A DNA stretch of 64,000 bases from Sistotremastrum niveocremeum HHB9708. Its lineage: Eukaryota; Basidiomycota; Agaricomycetes; Sistotremastrales; Sistotremastraceae. The notes under the pieces were generated by a model that made no database searches, had not been told where the DNA came from, and was given only the letters and a program-made list of their open reading frames with translations. This document shows positions 12,444 to 24,850 of the stretch, piece by piece. Numbering within the stretch: the stretch's first letter is position 1; every line of letters begins with the position of its first letter. The position numbers were made by a program, and so were the translations under genes. The stretch spans positions 54,165 through 118,164 of the forward strand of contig KV419436.1 in NCBI GenBank assembly GCA_001630475.1, in the 5' to 3' direction.

Positions 12444-15400
12444 ATGCCCTCGCTCTTTTCACGCCAACGCACGACATCCACACCAAATCGTAAACTCGTC
12501 TCATCATCTTCTCCAAATCACCGTGACTCGGGAGCCGACGAATTTGGGCGCGTGCCTGCTGGGTCGCGCACTTCGCTCGCTGCTGGTACTACTGGTACGC
12601 CAGTCAAGAAAAATAAGTCTAAGAAACACGATACCGAAGTATCAGATGCACCTCCGCTGTCTGAAGGTGGATTTCTCCCCTATTCGCCTGCACCTACACC
12701 GGCCCCTACTTCTCCAGGAGAAGGACAAGGGCCGCAGCTTCCAACGCAGGATTATGGTCATTTGAGTTATCAGAAAGACGTTATCTTGGGCCTGGATGAA
12801 GTCCATCGACTGGTCCAAGTCGTATCGGGCGAGATTGAGGGCAGGTGCTTGCAGACGCCTTTCTTGTTCTCGACGCTCGCCATTGATCTCTCGAGTGGAG
12901 CGACGAGGAGGCTCATAGACTCGTTCCTGAGGACATGCGGCACGGCCCCTGGACCTGCCACCGAAGCTGCAGAAGCCAAGTTCGCAGAGGATGCCAAGTT
13001 TGCGGGACCGCATGAACTGGCGATGTTGTTGAGATGGGGACTAGCTAGGATACTGAGGCTCGTGGAGGGTGCCGAAATGAAGGGTATTTTAGATTGGGAG
13101 ATGTATCTCCGGTGGCGCGAAGATGAAGCTGGTATGTCGTTTCTCCATATTTGAGGTCTTTGACTGACGAGCACGTAGCTTCGGAATATCCACCAATATA
13201 CATTCAAGCATTCTTCCAAACGCTCCCTCTCCTCCCTTCATCCATCCTCACTACTCTCCTAAATCTCATGGCCCGTCTAACGACCTACTCGACTTCATCC
13301 GGCCTAACGCCAACCATGCTTTCCACGCTCTTCGCTCCTCTCCTATTCCACATCCCAACCCAAACATTCGAAGCATGCTACGCCTCATACCTCGCCACAT
13401 CTCACGCAACAGAGCACCTCCTCCTCGCCTACATCCGTCTCCAAGACCACAGCACAATCGGTACCCCCACATCCCTCCCTACAAAACTCAAATCCTGGAT
13501 CCGAGGCTATCCATCCATGCTCCCCCAGATGGAAAGTCTCAACGTCCCCCGACGCGGAGCGAAACTTATCAAAGTCACCACCGTCCGACGGAACGTGCGA
13601 TTATACTCTGCGGACCTCGTACGGAGCGCATCGAATTGGGCGAATAAAGCGAGTGAATTCGCGAGTTCGAGGGAATGGAATAAAATTTCTCCGAGAGCTG
13701 GTGCGAATACGGGGCTACCGCCTCGATATACGGATTCGTATAGGAAGAGAATGGATCTTCCGGCTTCTTTCTTCCCAGGCTCATATCCCCTTCCATCGCC
13801 CTATTCAACGCCTACACCTTCTCTCGACGGACATCATACGACCTCCCCATTGGGAAACTCGAGCTCGTCGACTCTGACAAACTCGGCGGCGAGTAGTTCC
13901 ACGATCGTAGATGACGAAGAAGAGCGATTTAGGAGTTTGACGGATCTGAAGTGGGGAGCTTTCGAGGCGAGAGGATTCGGCGGATTTGGAGGTGTAGCCG
14001 AAGATCGTAAAGCGCTAGATTTCGATCTGAATGAGAGTGCGAGGAAGGTAAACCTCATTTCTATTACTTCTTTCTTTCACTGTCTCCGTTATCTCCGTTA
14101 TTTCCGTATTCATCCTCGTGCTCATGCTGACGATCTCTTCTCATCGCAGGGTCAATTGGATAAACGACGCACGCTCACATGGGCGGATTTCTCGAACTCG
14201 GGGTTCACGAAGAGCGATGCGCCGTTGAGCGCGACATTGCAATTCAGTGCGCCGCTGGAGTCGTCGATACAGTCTTGGCCGAGTCATTCGAGCGAGTTGC
14301 AGCGGAAGCTGAAGAAGACGCATAAGGTGGGGTTTCCTCTCTCTCCTCATTCTCCTCCTTTCTTTCGTCGTTACTCATGTGCTTCCTTCGCAACCTCTCC
14401 TTTTGTCCTTCTGTCCTTCTGTTCTCATCATCGCCATCTTCCGTCTTCCTCTATCAACCGCAATACTGACCATGGTTTCGTTCTCAACTAGGCTCTTCCA
14501 GCATTCGGCTGGGACACTTCCCCCGTCATGGGTATCGAACAAGTCGTCGAGGAAGGCTTCTTATCTGTCTTCTGTGACCTCATATACGGCGGTGGCATCG
14601 GATGGATGGACCGACCCGAATTATCATTCCGTGAATCAAACTGGGCCCTCGTGGAACTCAAATCTTTCCCTTCATCCTCCTCTTCATCTCCATCTCCTAA
14701 TACACCCACTGGTCCTTCGACACCGAGAGGACCTGGAGGGAGTCCGAACGCGAAGTTGACGGCGGCGAATGATCCGAGACATTCTTCTATTCTGTTCTTA
14801 TTCGAGGAATTCGTACCGTTGGAGTATAGAACCCAGCTTGCCTCCGCTGCTTTATCCAAGAAACTTCCAATCCGATTCTTCCCTTCCGTCTCGCGAAGTA
14901 AAGCTTGGAAACCTGCTCAGACGCTTAATGGCCAGCCGTACGTGATCGGTCAAGTCGGAGGAGGATCGTTGGGGACGCCGAAGAAAGACGAGAAAGAGAG
15001 GGAGTTTGAGAAGTTCTTGGGACTGGGAGAGACGATCAAATTGTCGGCCGGGAAGAAAAGCATGATTCACTCTCCTATATCGCCACTTTCCGAACGGACG
15101 ACGTCGGGGATACCAGGAACGAGTCAGGGGAGTCGAGCTGGCACTCCGCTTGTGGGATCAGGGAAGAAGACGAATAAAGTGGGGACTGTCAGTTCCTCGA
15201 GTCCGCTTTATGCAGAGCCGGGAGAAGCTTTCCCTCGCCGTATGGAACGTGCTCCTTCTACACCTGCGCTTGCATTGTCCTCTCTCCGTCTGTCCTCTTC
15301 AGCGCAAGACAGATCAACACCGAGTAAAGGAACGCCAAGTTCGACTCCGTCGAAGAGAGGCCTTTTCAGTCGTCTCGGCACCTCATCCTCCAAACGACAA

Positions 15401-16591
15401 GCGTACATGCCTAGCGAATACGACGCGCTAGAATTCGAGACACGACTAACGGGGAGTATGGACGAAGAAGATCGACCGCCTGTTCCTGAGAAGGACCGTG
15501 ATGATATACGGAGGATGAGTCGAGACGATTCATGGGTTGACATACTCGTTTCGTCCAATTCAAGAATGGAGGATCAAGATGCCGAACTACCTCCTTCCAT
15601 GGGAAGCGTTAGTAGGAGACATATCACCCGTCCCGGTGGTGGGATACACCTTTCACCAGGATCCGGAGGACCAAGTGGCAGGAGGAGTGATCCTGAGTTG
15701 GCGAGTCAAGAAGTTGCTAGAGCATTGGCCGCTGCCGGTCCTCCTCCCCCTGATCTAGACTTCAATCGCAACTCTGGATATCTCGATTCGCCCACGCCCG
15801 TGAGGAGAGTCCGTAGTTCGGGGAATGCCGGCGAGATCATGGAGCCTATCGCTTCTCAAGCTCATTTCGACAGACAAATGTACGATCACGATCAGGAATA
15901 CGACGAGGGGACGGAGGAGGGTGCTAGTGCGGAATATGGATATGGATACGATGAAGGTGATCGGACGACTGGTGAAGGCGAATACGACGAAGATGGGGAC
16001 GAAATCCAAGAATCATACTTCCCTCCTTCCTCAGGTCCTGCGATCAACGTGCAGACACCTACACTCCCTCCATCGACACCGAAAGCTCATCGAATGCAGT
16101 CTCTCGGTGAAGACGACTTCCCTGAGCCTCCGCCTATACGTGGCGAAGATATCCCAAGATCCAGCTCTCCGCTTTCCGTTCCGCTTGCTCTGAGCGCCAA
16201 ACCACCCTCCAAGATCACACTCGGAGGGAAGGGGAGTGTCCCTGGTAGATCAGGGAAGGGAGTCGGATCGTTGGTGGAGATGTACGCCGAGAAGGACGCG
16301 ATGGCACAAGCATCTAGTCGATCTCCTTCGACTTCACCTCCATCTCAATCACGTCTACCCGTCCGTATCGACTCGAAATCTCCTCAATCCCCTCTTCCAC
16401 CCATACCTGTACCTTCGCAGTCACCGTCGCAGGCTATCCCCGTTCCGTCACTTTCAGACGCGTTACTCGATGACCCTGCTCTCCAAACTGTCCCGATGCC
16501 GATGGATCCTCATCTTGGTCGATCGAGTCCCGGACGATACGTCCATGGAGCGCCGTTGCATAATGTCGATGAGGCGGAGGAAGAAGATTGA
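12444..16591 (+). CDS. MSB1-like (DUF1708) morphogenesis protein
   Basis: Exons 12444-13131, 13179-14047, 14150-14326 and 14492-16591, all with matching phases, give 1277 residues. The N-terminal third resembles the fungal MSB1/Mug8 domain, a RhoGAP-like fold. It carries EVHRLVQVVSGEIEGRCLQTP, FAGPHELAMLLRWGLARI, ASEYPPIYIQAFFQTLP, and later PVMGIEQVVEEGFLSVFCDL with SFRESNWALVELK. The rest is Ser/Pro/Gly-rich, probably disordered, with acidic and Tyr-rich patches around residues 1000-1060. MSB1 proteins work at the cell cortex in Cdc42/Rho-dependent polarity and cell-wall signalling; that role is from family knowledge. I chose the start at 12444 because it opens with MPSLFSRQRTTS, a common start in this family. 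The family call rests on remembered motif similarity, so a profile search would settle it. Confidence 0.75.
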
Positions 16592-17066
16592 TGGATGGTC
16601 CTCTCGTTGGTGTGGTGTGAGGGGAGAAAGCTCTCTCTTATGGTTTACTCTTATTTTTGACAATTACGTTCCTTATCGACGTTTCCTCTTACTTTCTTTC
16701 CGTGCTACTGGTAGACGAACAATTCTCATTCCCTTTCCTTTCCTCTACTCCAACTTATACTGCTTTCTCACACTGTTGACTCGATATCCCATTCCGGTTG
16801 ATCCTCCGTTCTTTCTTTTCCTTGCTTGGTTTTATGGTGCTGTCATGTCAGGACTCAAACTACATCCATCCAGTCTTTATCGATATCTTTCTCGCTCTCG
16901 TTCTTGTTTATATAATACTAGTACTAGTACTGCTATGGCATGCGTAACCGGAGATACAATGACATAACTCTTTGAGATACTGTGCGCCTGATGCGTTAAT
17001 TTCGGTGACTACACATACACAACTCGCAGCCAATTCCAATCATGAATGGGGTCACGAAGCGTCATC
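16592..17066. other. Convergent 3' regions of MSB1-like and catalase genes
   Basis: T-rich sequence with a short ACTAGT repeat near 16917-16933. It probably holds the two 3' UTRs. No gene seen. Confidence 0.5.
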
Positions 17067-18808
17067 CTAGTGTGAACTGGCTTGGAATCTGAGAGCAGCT
17101 GAGGGATCCGGGACTTGTAGAGGAGTAACGTGTGGTAAATCGATCAAATCAGCAATCCGATCGGATAAGGTCTGTTCGACAGCCGCAAAAATGGACACTG
17201 AGGACAATCTCAGTCAATAGAGAAGGAAGTACAGAATTCGGTACTCACGTTGGCGACGTTTGATGCTCTCCGATGTGACGTTCCGGATGTGATCGCTCAC
17301 GTTCTTGACGAGTCTTTCGCGGGCGCTTTCGTCGAATATTTTATTCCAAAGAATTCGGGCTTGCTCGAAATCCACTATACGAAGATCTTAGTACTAGCAA
17401 ATCTTCAAATAGCTAGATATGGCTTACGCTCAGTAACGGAGCTCAGTTCCGCAGTTGCTTGACCCAGCCATATCTCATGTTTCGCTTGCGACGCCGTCCG
17501 CGCGATATAACTGAGGGGCTGGATCGAACTCTTGTAATTCGGTCGATTTCCCTGCGATACGAAAGTAGCACGTCCATCGCGCTGGAAATTCGCGATCGGA
17601 GCGATTGGTGCATTGATCGGCAGCTGTTGATAATTCACGCCAAGCCGATATCGTTGAGTATCGGGATACGCAAAGAGACGTGATTGGAGGACAGGATCGG
17701 TGGAAGCCTCGACTCCAGGTATGAGATGCGAAGGAGAGAACGCAGATTGTTCAATCTCTGCGAAGTAGTTCTTCGGATTCTCGTTCAGGACGAATTTCCC
17801 GATGGGACGAAGAGGATATTCAGCATGAGGCCATATTTTGGTCATGTCGAGGATATTGTACCGGAATGATTCGGCTTGGTCGATGGTCATGGTTTGGACG
17901 AAGACGTTCCAGACTGGATAGTGACCCTGCTCGATGGCGTTGTACATCGTCTTCAGTCCGTAATCTGGGTCCTGGCCGGCGATCTCGGCTGCCTTCGTCG
18001 AGTCGAGAGTTCGGAATCCACCCTCGACGAGACAATGCATCTTATAGTAATGGATATCTCCAGCGGCATTTACGAACTTGTAGGTATGAGACGAATATCC
18101 ATTCATGTGATGATATCCGTCCGGGATACCACGATCGCCGAATAAGATGAGAAGTTGATGGACGGACTCTGGGACTTGTGAGAAGAAGTCCCAGAACATA
18201 TCAGCGTCTTTGCGATGAGTTTGAGGATCCCGCTTCTGGGTATGTACGAAGTGGGGAAACATGGATGGGTCGCGGAAGAAGAAGACAGGGGTGTTGTTGA
18301 AGACCCAATCCCAGTTGCCCTCCTCTGTGCGAAGCTTGACGGAGAATCCACGAACGTCACGGACAGTATCCGCGGATCCTGCTTCGCCTGCTACGGTTGA
18401 CAAACGAGCGGTAACGCGGGCTCGTTTGCCGACTTTATTGAACAGTGCGGCGCATGTCAAGTCGGAGATGTCGTGAGTGACTTCGAAGTAGCCATGAGCA
18501 CCAGCCGCTTTCGCATGGACGACCTATAGAGATGGGTTTTAATCAGCGGGTTACTGGGAGGAGAAGAGACGAACGTACCCGTTCTGGTATACGCTCTCTA
18601 TCGAAATGAGCGAGCAAGTCGATATGATGGAAGTCTTGCAGAAGAACGGGTCCGTTGTGACCAATGCGCTGTACAGCGTACGGTTCAGCAATCGGATCAC
18701 CATTCGATGTCTGCCAAGAGTAATCAGCGTGAAGGCCACAGTGAATGACTGCGATCGTACCGTATATGTGGCACCATCTGGTGTATTGAAGACCTCTTCG
18801 GATGGCAT
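17067..18808 (-). CDS. Catalase (monofunctional haem catalase)
   Basis: Five exons on the minus strand: 18761-18808, 18579-18710, 17428-18523, 17249-17374 and 17067-17197, giving 510 residues, typical of small-subunit catalases. The distal haem-pocket His63 lies in [20 protein letters not shown]. Asn136 lies in [13 protein letters not shown]. The proximal haem-ligand Tyr346 is in [14 protein letters not shown]. Phe-rich [12 protein letters not shown] and [14 protein letters not shown] also fit. It splits hydrogen peroxide into water and oxygen. The C-terminus ends in ASSH, not a canonical SKL-type peroxisome signal, so the protein may be cytosolic. The start [12 protein letters not shown] fits other fungal catalases; an upstream in-frame codon is not needed. 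Confidence 0.95.
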
Positions 18809-20989
18809 GTGTCAGAGCTGTGCGTGGAGGTGAAGACTTGTGTAGTACAACTGAAAGTTGCTGGTGTACAATCGCCATGAAATCGATTCATCCTATATAG
18901 CCCAACGAGAGAATTATGCGGACCGTCACGGGCTCCTTCGTCCTCGTTGGTCCATCTTAACACCCAACGCTATACCTCACAGGCATACTCGATCCTGCAC
19001 AGACCGTATCGTGAAGCAAAGCATGGACGTGAAGAACTCCGGGCTTTTCTGGAGCGCTCAGCAGAGTGAGTTCATGAGGTCACCGAAGAAGCAAGTTGGA
19101 AGTCGCAACGAGAGAATAATCGGAGAAGAATCACATGGTCCGACAAAGACCGGCGGAATTCCCTTTTTGAGACGAGACTCTGGCGAATCGCAGGTTTTCG
19201 AAAGGTCAAGGACGAAGAACTTCTACGAGACGGACCGCTCAAAGGAAAAGTCTCTTTGAGATATGCTGGCCTCCGTTATCGTAAGGCGGAGCCACGAGAT
19301 AGTCTGAGCGCATCTTCGAAAACGAGAGTGCACAATCGGCGCAATGAGAAGTAATATTGTATGATCTTCAGTCATGATAAGCCGTTCCTCGCGTCAGAAC
19401 CACATTGCGAAGGACAGATAAGAAATGTCTTTCTTCATTGACAGAAACAAGCATCGATAACCTACGAAACGGTCTTAGCGTATCGTGGAAAAGAGACCGA
19501 AGGAGTTCGGACAGAAGCGGTCAGGTCTCAGAAGTTACCGAGAACGGCATAAAGCACGATAATAGAACATTCTTGAGTCCGATAGATAAGGCAAGAAATA
19601 GAACAGCACCGTATGAGGGTGCAGCGCGAGCAGAAGAATCCACTTCAGTCAAGTAAGATCCTGCGTTCTCGATTGTTCACAGATCCATCACTTTGTCTTG
19701 AATAATACGTAGAGAAAGGACGCGCAAGGTAGGTGCGATTTCCATGAAACAGAGGGGATCATTTGAAGTCAGAGGACGGGATGGAGGCGAGCGCGAAGAA
19801 AATTTCGGGGAACCACTGACAACGCAAAGGATTTTGTCAGTCAGATGTGGAGGCTATATAGATCTTTCTCCTATATCTGTTCTCCCAAAGTAAATGAGAG
19901 AAGTGGGCCAGTACCGGAGTCCGACGAGAACTAGGCCGTTGAGCGGAGCGTTGGGTCCTGAGTTCGGTGATAGTAGACTGTTGGATAGAACCTTTGATAT
20001 TTCCGCAAGACTAGAAGATCTTCACATAGGAGATGGTACATGGGTAAAGAGCGCGTTAGAGTCGTTGAACATCCAATACAAAGACGTTGAGCGAGGATAT
20101 TGGGCGTTGGAGGATGAGATTAGGTCAGCAACGTTTCCGACGAATTCCGATTGAAGCCGTCGGCCTCAATCGAAACCTGCATGCTCTGCACCGGGGAACG
20201 CGTCTTCTCCTACCTAGATGCTGGTTGCCAAGCCTGAAGCAGACCGTGTTTTCAAATAAACTGGTTCTCTAGGGTCAATCAGGCTTATGGAATTGGACGA
20301 TCTGGCAATATGACCGCTGTCAAAGTTTTACCAGTTTACGACCACCTTGCAGGCCTTGTCCTCCGCTTCGGAAAGTTCGCCACAAAACTTGAGCGTATAA
20401 GGTTGCTGATTATCGTATAAAGTGAGTAGCATGATACCTTATGAGACTGTCCTTCATCCAACACGGGCTACGCGTAGCCTGCATGAATATCCGAGCACCC
20501 TCTTCCAGCTCGGATATCCTCTAATTAGCTCAATTATTCCGTGTATTGATATTAGAACACTAGCGCCGAACACCCAGTAACACAAAAGTGTCCTCGGACT
20601 GAGGTTGTAAAGCGTTGAAATGTCGACTCGATGGGCATCGGAGGTGGAGAGTATTTAGACGTAGATGTGCAATCAAGTGATGGACCTAATGATGCCACAT
20701 CATGCCAGTTCGAAGTTGTGAACGTGAGGATCAATGAGCGAAGATTAGAGGAAAATAGAATATCAAACATATGCTCTGGTCTATTTTCAATGATGCCAAC
20801 GATCAATTGAGATATAGGCGCTGATTGTGCTAGTGAAGCGATTGAGAAGGTTTTGTTACTATGGCTTGAAAACTTGAATCACGAGAATTTTGGCCTTCCA
20901 TCGGCGTGAGAGGAAGGAATTCGGGTGCTCTCAGTGACATCGGTGTCGCATGATGAGAGTCGGAAATATTATGAGACTCACTCGTTCCT
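18809..20989. other. Long stretch without a recognised gene
   Basis: The catalase promoter must lie at the low end. An open stretch at 19894-20154 (86 codons, containing LEDLHIGDGTWVKSALESLN) looks protein-like but has no recognised family and no clear splice partners. Everything else is short overlapping frames on both strands. Confidence 0.4.
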
Positions 20990-21089
20990 NNNNNNNNNNN
21001 NNNNNNNNNNNNNNNNNNNNNNNNNNNNNNNNNNNNNNNNNNNNNNNNNNNNNNNNNNNNNNNNNNNNNNNNNNNNNNNNNNNNNNNNN
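20990..21089. other. Assembly gap of 100 Ns
   Basis: Exactly 100 N characters, the conventional length for a scaffold gap of unknown size. Features should not be joined across it. Confidence 0.99.
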
Positions 21090-21168
21090 ATCTAAGTTGC
21101 GGAAACGCAGCTGCATCCGGATATCTGACGTGATGAGGAAGTCCCGTCAAGTCCAGGGCAGGGGACTC

Positions 21169-21199
21169 AGCAGTACTCGACAGACTTACGAGTACTGCT
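21169..21199. repeat. Short inverted repeat next to the gap
   Basis: Arms AGCAGTACTCG and CGAGTACTGCT are perfect 11-bp inverted repeats around a 9-bp loop. It lies 80 bases from the gap, so it could be part of a repeat that broke the assembly. Confidence 0.6.
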
Positions 21200-21598
21200 G
21201 CTAGTGGGGCGATGATAAACTACAAGTCTACCCCTCAAAGATCCTGCTTTAGTTGGCCCGTGTGTCAATGAGCTAATATTCATACCGGATTTCTTGCCGA
21301 TTTCAAGTTCTCTTCTCTCCAGACATCAACTCGTGCACCATGGTATCAAATTCTTCGAGTACATCTCCTCACGATCCTCGGCAGATCCGCATGCATTTAT
21401 CCTCGAAAGATTGCGGAGGATGTGCGGCTAGCGCTCACAGTTGCCTCCCCATCAATGAATCAACACCCAGGGGTCTGTTTCTCGACACTACTTTCAGTAC
21501 GCCGACTATTCCAATCGACTCTCCTCAGTATCGCTGAGGTGCTCCAACTATCATTACTCAATAGTGTCCAGGACTCTTGAAGAGTTTCGTCTCAAAAC

Positions 21599-23284
21599 AT
21601 GGACTCAGTTGACCCGGAGGCCCAACAACTTGGATCTGTAGCCCCAAATGCAGAAGGAGGTAAGCACAAATCCGGTACCCTTCATGAGTCACGGTGAGCT
21701 TATGACTGAATCTTCACAAGCCTTTATTCGTTCTCAATGGATCTTCACTGGACTCCAAGTCCTCGGCGGACAAATCGCGCTCCCTGTCCTCCTCGCAACG
21801 TTCATCTGCGTCAAAGGCCTTCAGAGGAATTTTGTCATCAAGAGTTTCTGTTTGACCTGGATAATTTCCTCTATCTCATATTGTCTGGAGTAAGTGATCA
21901 TGACCACGCTTTCAATTATCAGCCACATCAGCTGAACTCGTATCGATAGGTTATACGCCTTCCATTTCGTTCTCCCGAAATTTCGGAACGACAACATTCT
22001 CGAGCCGAGCACTGACGTGTTGTGTCTTCATCAAGCTGCTTTGATTAACGGATGTCTTACAATGTAAGTCGAGCTGCTCGATTTCACCTTTCGATATATA
22101 TTATTCATATCGATAACACACCATTCAGGACAAGTGTAGCCACACTTGGGGTGGTTCTTGATGTACGTGCTGCCATAACTAGGCCCGAAAAAAAATCTCA
22201 ATCCGACTCTTTGATGGGATCCGCTTCCTTTCGTTGTCGTTCAGCTCTGGCTTATCGTCAGAAAGCCACGGCTTGGTATGAGTATCCAAAGAAACCTCCT
22301 CGTGCGATCTCATCAACTGAGACCACCTCCTTATGCCTAATTCTTTTCCCCTGTTTCGTAGTTATCAATGCCTGCGTATCTGATTTTCTCTATCTTTTTT
22401 GTGAACACATTGATCGTGAGTAAGACATCAATATGAGATATAGAGCTGTAAGACTCACATACAGCTGCATAGGGCGGTCTTCCCTCCAATGGCCTCTATC
22501 AGTCTGCAGAATTAGGCACATTCTATTGTACATTGATCGAATTCGAGCAAGGAAATCAAGCAACGATGTTAGGCACCCCTATATTGACATATCGCTGCAT
22601 TATCGCTGCCTCAACTTAAGAACTGACTTTTCATCAGTACACTCATCGCATACCTATTTTCTTCTGTAACCTATTTCATCGTATTCCTACTGGAAGGTAA
22701 GTACGCTCATAAAGAACTCTTAAAATCCAATCATATCGTTATGGTTGCGCCAGTGTCAATCCTATTCAAACTCAAACAACGAGCTCGTGACTTTGGAAAG
22801 GAGTACGGGGCATCTCTGAGTCATACATTCGTCAGAATGGGGATTTTCAGCATTTACCGAACGATAATAATCCTGTGAAGTGGTCATTTATTTCTCTGCT
22901 CGTCTCTTTGACTGACTGAGGGTCAAATGTTGTAGAGCCGTTCCTCTGCAAATATTATCGATGCCAGGTACCGCTTTTCTAGGCGAGAATAATTCTCCAG
23001 GGACTTGGTTCGACATCTTAGATGCAACCGGTCTGTGCATAATTAAACAATGTATCGCACCCTCCGCTGACGTCTCAAAGGTCCCCTGATGGCATTCTTG
23101 ATACTTGCTTCGCGCCTCGTAAGTCTGATGCGTTGTTTTCCATGGTTGTTTTCTCAGACAAGCACAGGATGTACGGGCGAAATGGAATGTATTGCTTCCC
23201 TCTGAAAGAGCTGCGTTAAAGAGAAAAGTGGTGATAGAGGCGTTGGAGAATGGTGGAGAACACCCCAATATGTATTTATATTGA
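21599..23284 (+). CDS. Probable 7TM membrane protein, possibly decaying
   Basis: Clear exons are 21599-21659, 21721-21889, 21950-22063, 22129-22162 and 22245-22275, with further coding blocks to the stop at 23282-23284. Several hydrophobic segments are visible (LQVLGGQIALPVLLATFICV, WIISSISYCL, MPAYLIFSIFFVNTLI, AYLFSSVTYFIVFLLE). The tail reads DVRAKWNVLLPSERAALK. The exon order matches the decayed paralogue at 53.1-54.6 kb block by block. I believe both belong to a basidiomycete-specific 7TM family of unknown function; that is recollection, not proof. Two junctions (after 22275, and near 22610-22637, where a GT donor seems lost) could not be spliced in frame. The gene may be a young pseudogene or have introns I misread. 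Confidence 0.5.
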
Positions 23285-24850
23285 TTAAATTATAACGTAC
23301 TTGACGTTTGAAATCTGCAGCTCTCGTCTCACCGTCCAATTCAGCTTGATGTCCAATCTAGCATCCTATAACGCTTCGGCACGTAAAGCCCGAGCAGCCC
23401 AACATTGCTCCACAGCAATCATTGCCTGAAGTATAGACATCCTGGAGATCCTCCGCCCAGCCTCACAAGACCAAACTGATCTCTTCGAGCGCTACACTGC
23501 ATCTTCATCTCCTGGACATCTATTCCGATGAAGAGAACCAAGGGACTCCGCAGATCTAATCGCGCTGATAGTAGCAAATTAGTCGAGACGACGTCCGTTG
23601 AAGAGGATGACGCTAATTGAAGAGTTGAGGTAGGGACAATTTAGTCAGTGATTGGCTTGGAGAGGCTTTCTTTCTTTTCAGAATTTGAGGAGGCGTTATG
23701 AGAGCGAGCGATGGCGAAGATGTCGCATCGTGGATGGAACATGGTCTTGTAGACGAACGACGACTTCATTGGGCGCTCGGACTATGCAGGGAAATCAGTC
23801 TTGCTTTACATGTAAATACATGTAACATGTTCACATCGAATGTACTCAATTCGAAAGTCTTCCCATGTAGGCCATGTCAGAAATTCTTTTCGACCAAGGA
23901 AAGTCCATTTTACGCATCGTCGACCAAACCCGAGCGCGAGGACACCATCCTTTCAAAGCCCAATCCCAACGACTCTTGCAATTTTCAACACCTCGGAAGA
24001 AACCCGTAATCAACATAACATAACACGCCCCGAACACACCCCCGGGCCCCGGGATCAAATTGATAAGATCAACGAGGGGATGCTATTGGTCCATTGGCTA
24101 TTCAACGCAAGAACCCGAAGCGGAAGACGAGGTGAGGAAGGGAGGGTCTGACGTTGACGTTAGCGTCTTCGTTGAATCGGGATGTGTGATGTCGAAGGAG
24201 TGATGTCATTGAAGGTCGCTGAGATCGGGACTCTTCTCGGTACCGGTAGACCAGAGCATAGCATAGCGCATGTCGATAGCGTGTTCCTACCAGTCTTCGT
24301 ACCATGAGCTGGATTTACACATCCCATCCCATCGCACCGCATCGCATGGGCAAAGTGGAGTCGAACAAAGAAGACGAAGAGAGGAGAGGAGAGCGTGCCT
24401 GAATCCTACGTATACGAGCTACCCATCCGGTGCCAAGCCCATCCCAACCAGCCCAACCAATAAAACCCGGATCGGCCGAAAAGATCTCCGAAACGCTCCG
24501 AAATTCACTCCTTCCTCCCTTCCCTTCCCTCGCTCGCCCCTTCGTCCCCTGACCACCTCACCATCCATCCCCGTCTCCCTTCCAAAGTCTCGACCTCCCC
24601 TCCCCTCCAACGCTGACGCTCGATCGGAAGCAATACCAATAGCTTTACTAAGCTGACTAATTCCTTGAGCTGGTGTGGAATAAAGTGCTGTAGGCCTAGG
24701 AAAGGGGAATTGGAGTTCACACGCTTGACGGTGCCTGAGTTTTGTGTGTGGAAGAAAGGGAATGTACGATCTCTCTTCTTCTTCCCCCGCTCCCTTCCTT
24801 CATACCTACCTACCTACGTATCTGACGAAGAGGTTGACGGAGCTGATGCG
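23285..24850. other. No recognised gene
   Basis: Short frames only. Pyrimidine-rich sequence from about 24.5 kb resembles the promoter and 5' UTR of the following SNG1-like gene. Confidence 0.4.

Noticed and set aside
17067-17069. Peroxisomal targeting of catalase by its C-terminus
   Set aside because: The final residues ASSH do not match the SKL consensus.
18858-19259. 133-codon plus-strand frame upstream of catalase
   Set aside because: Part overlaps the catalase promoter region; no recognisable motif.
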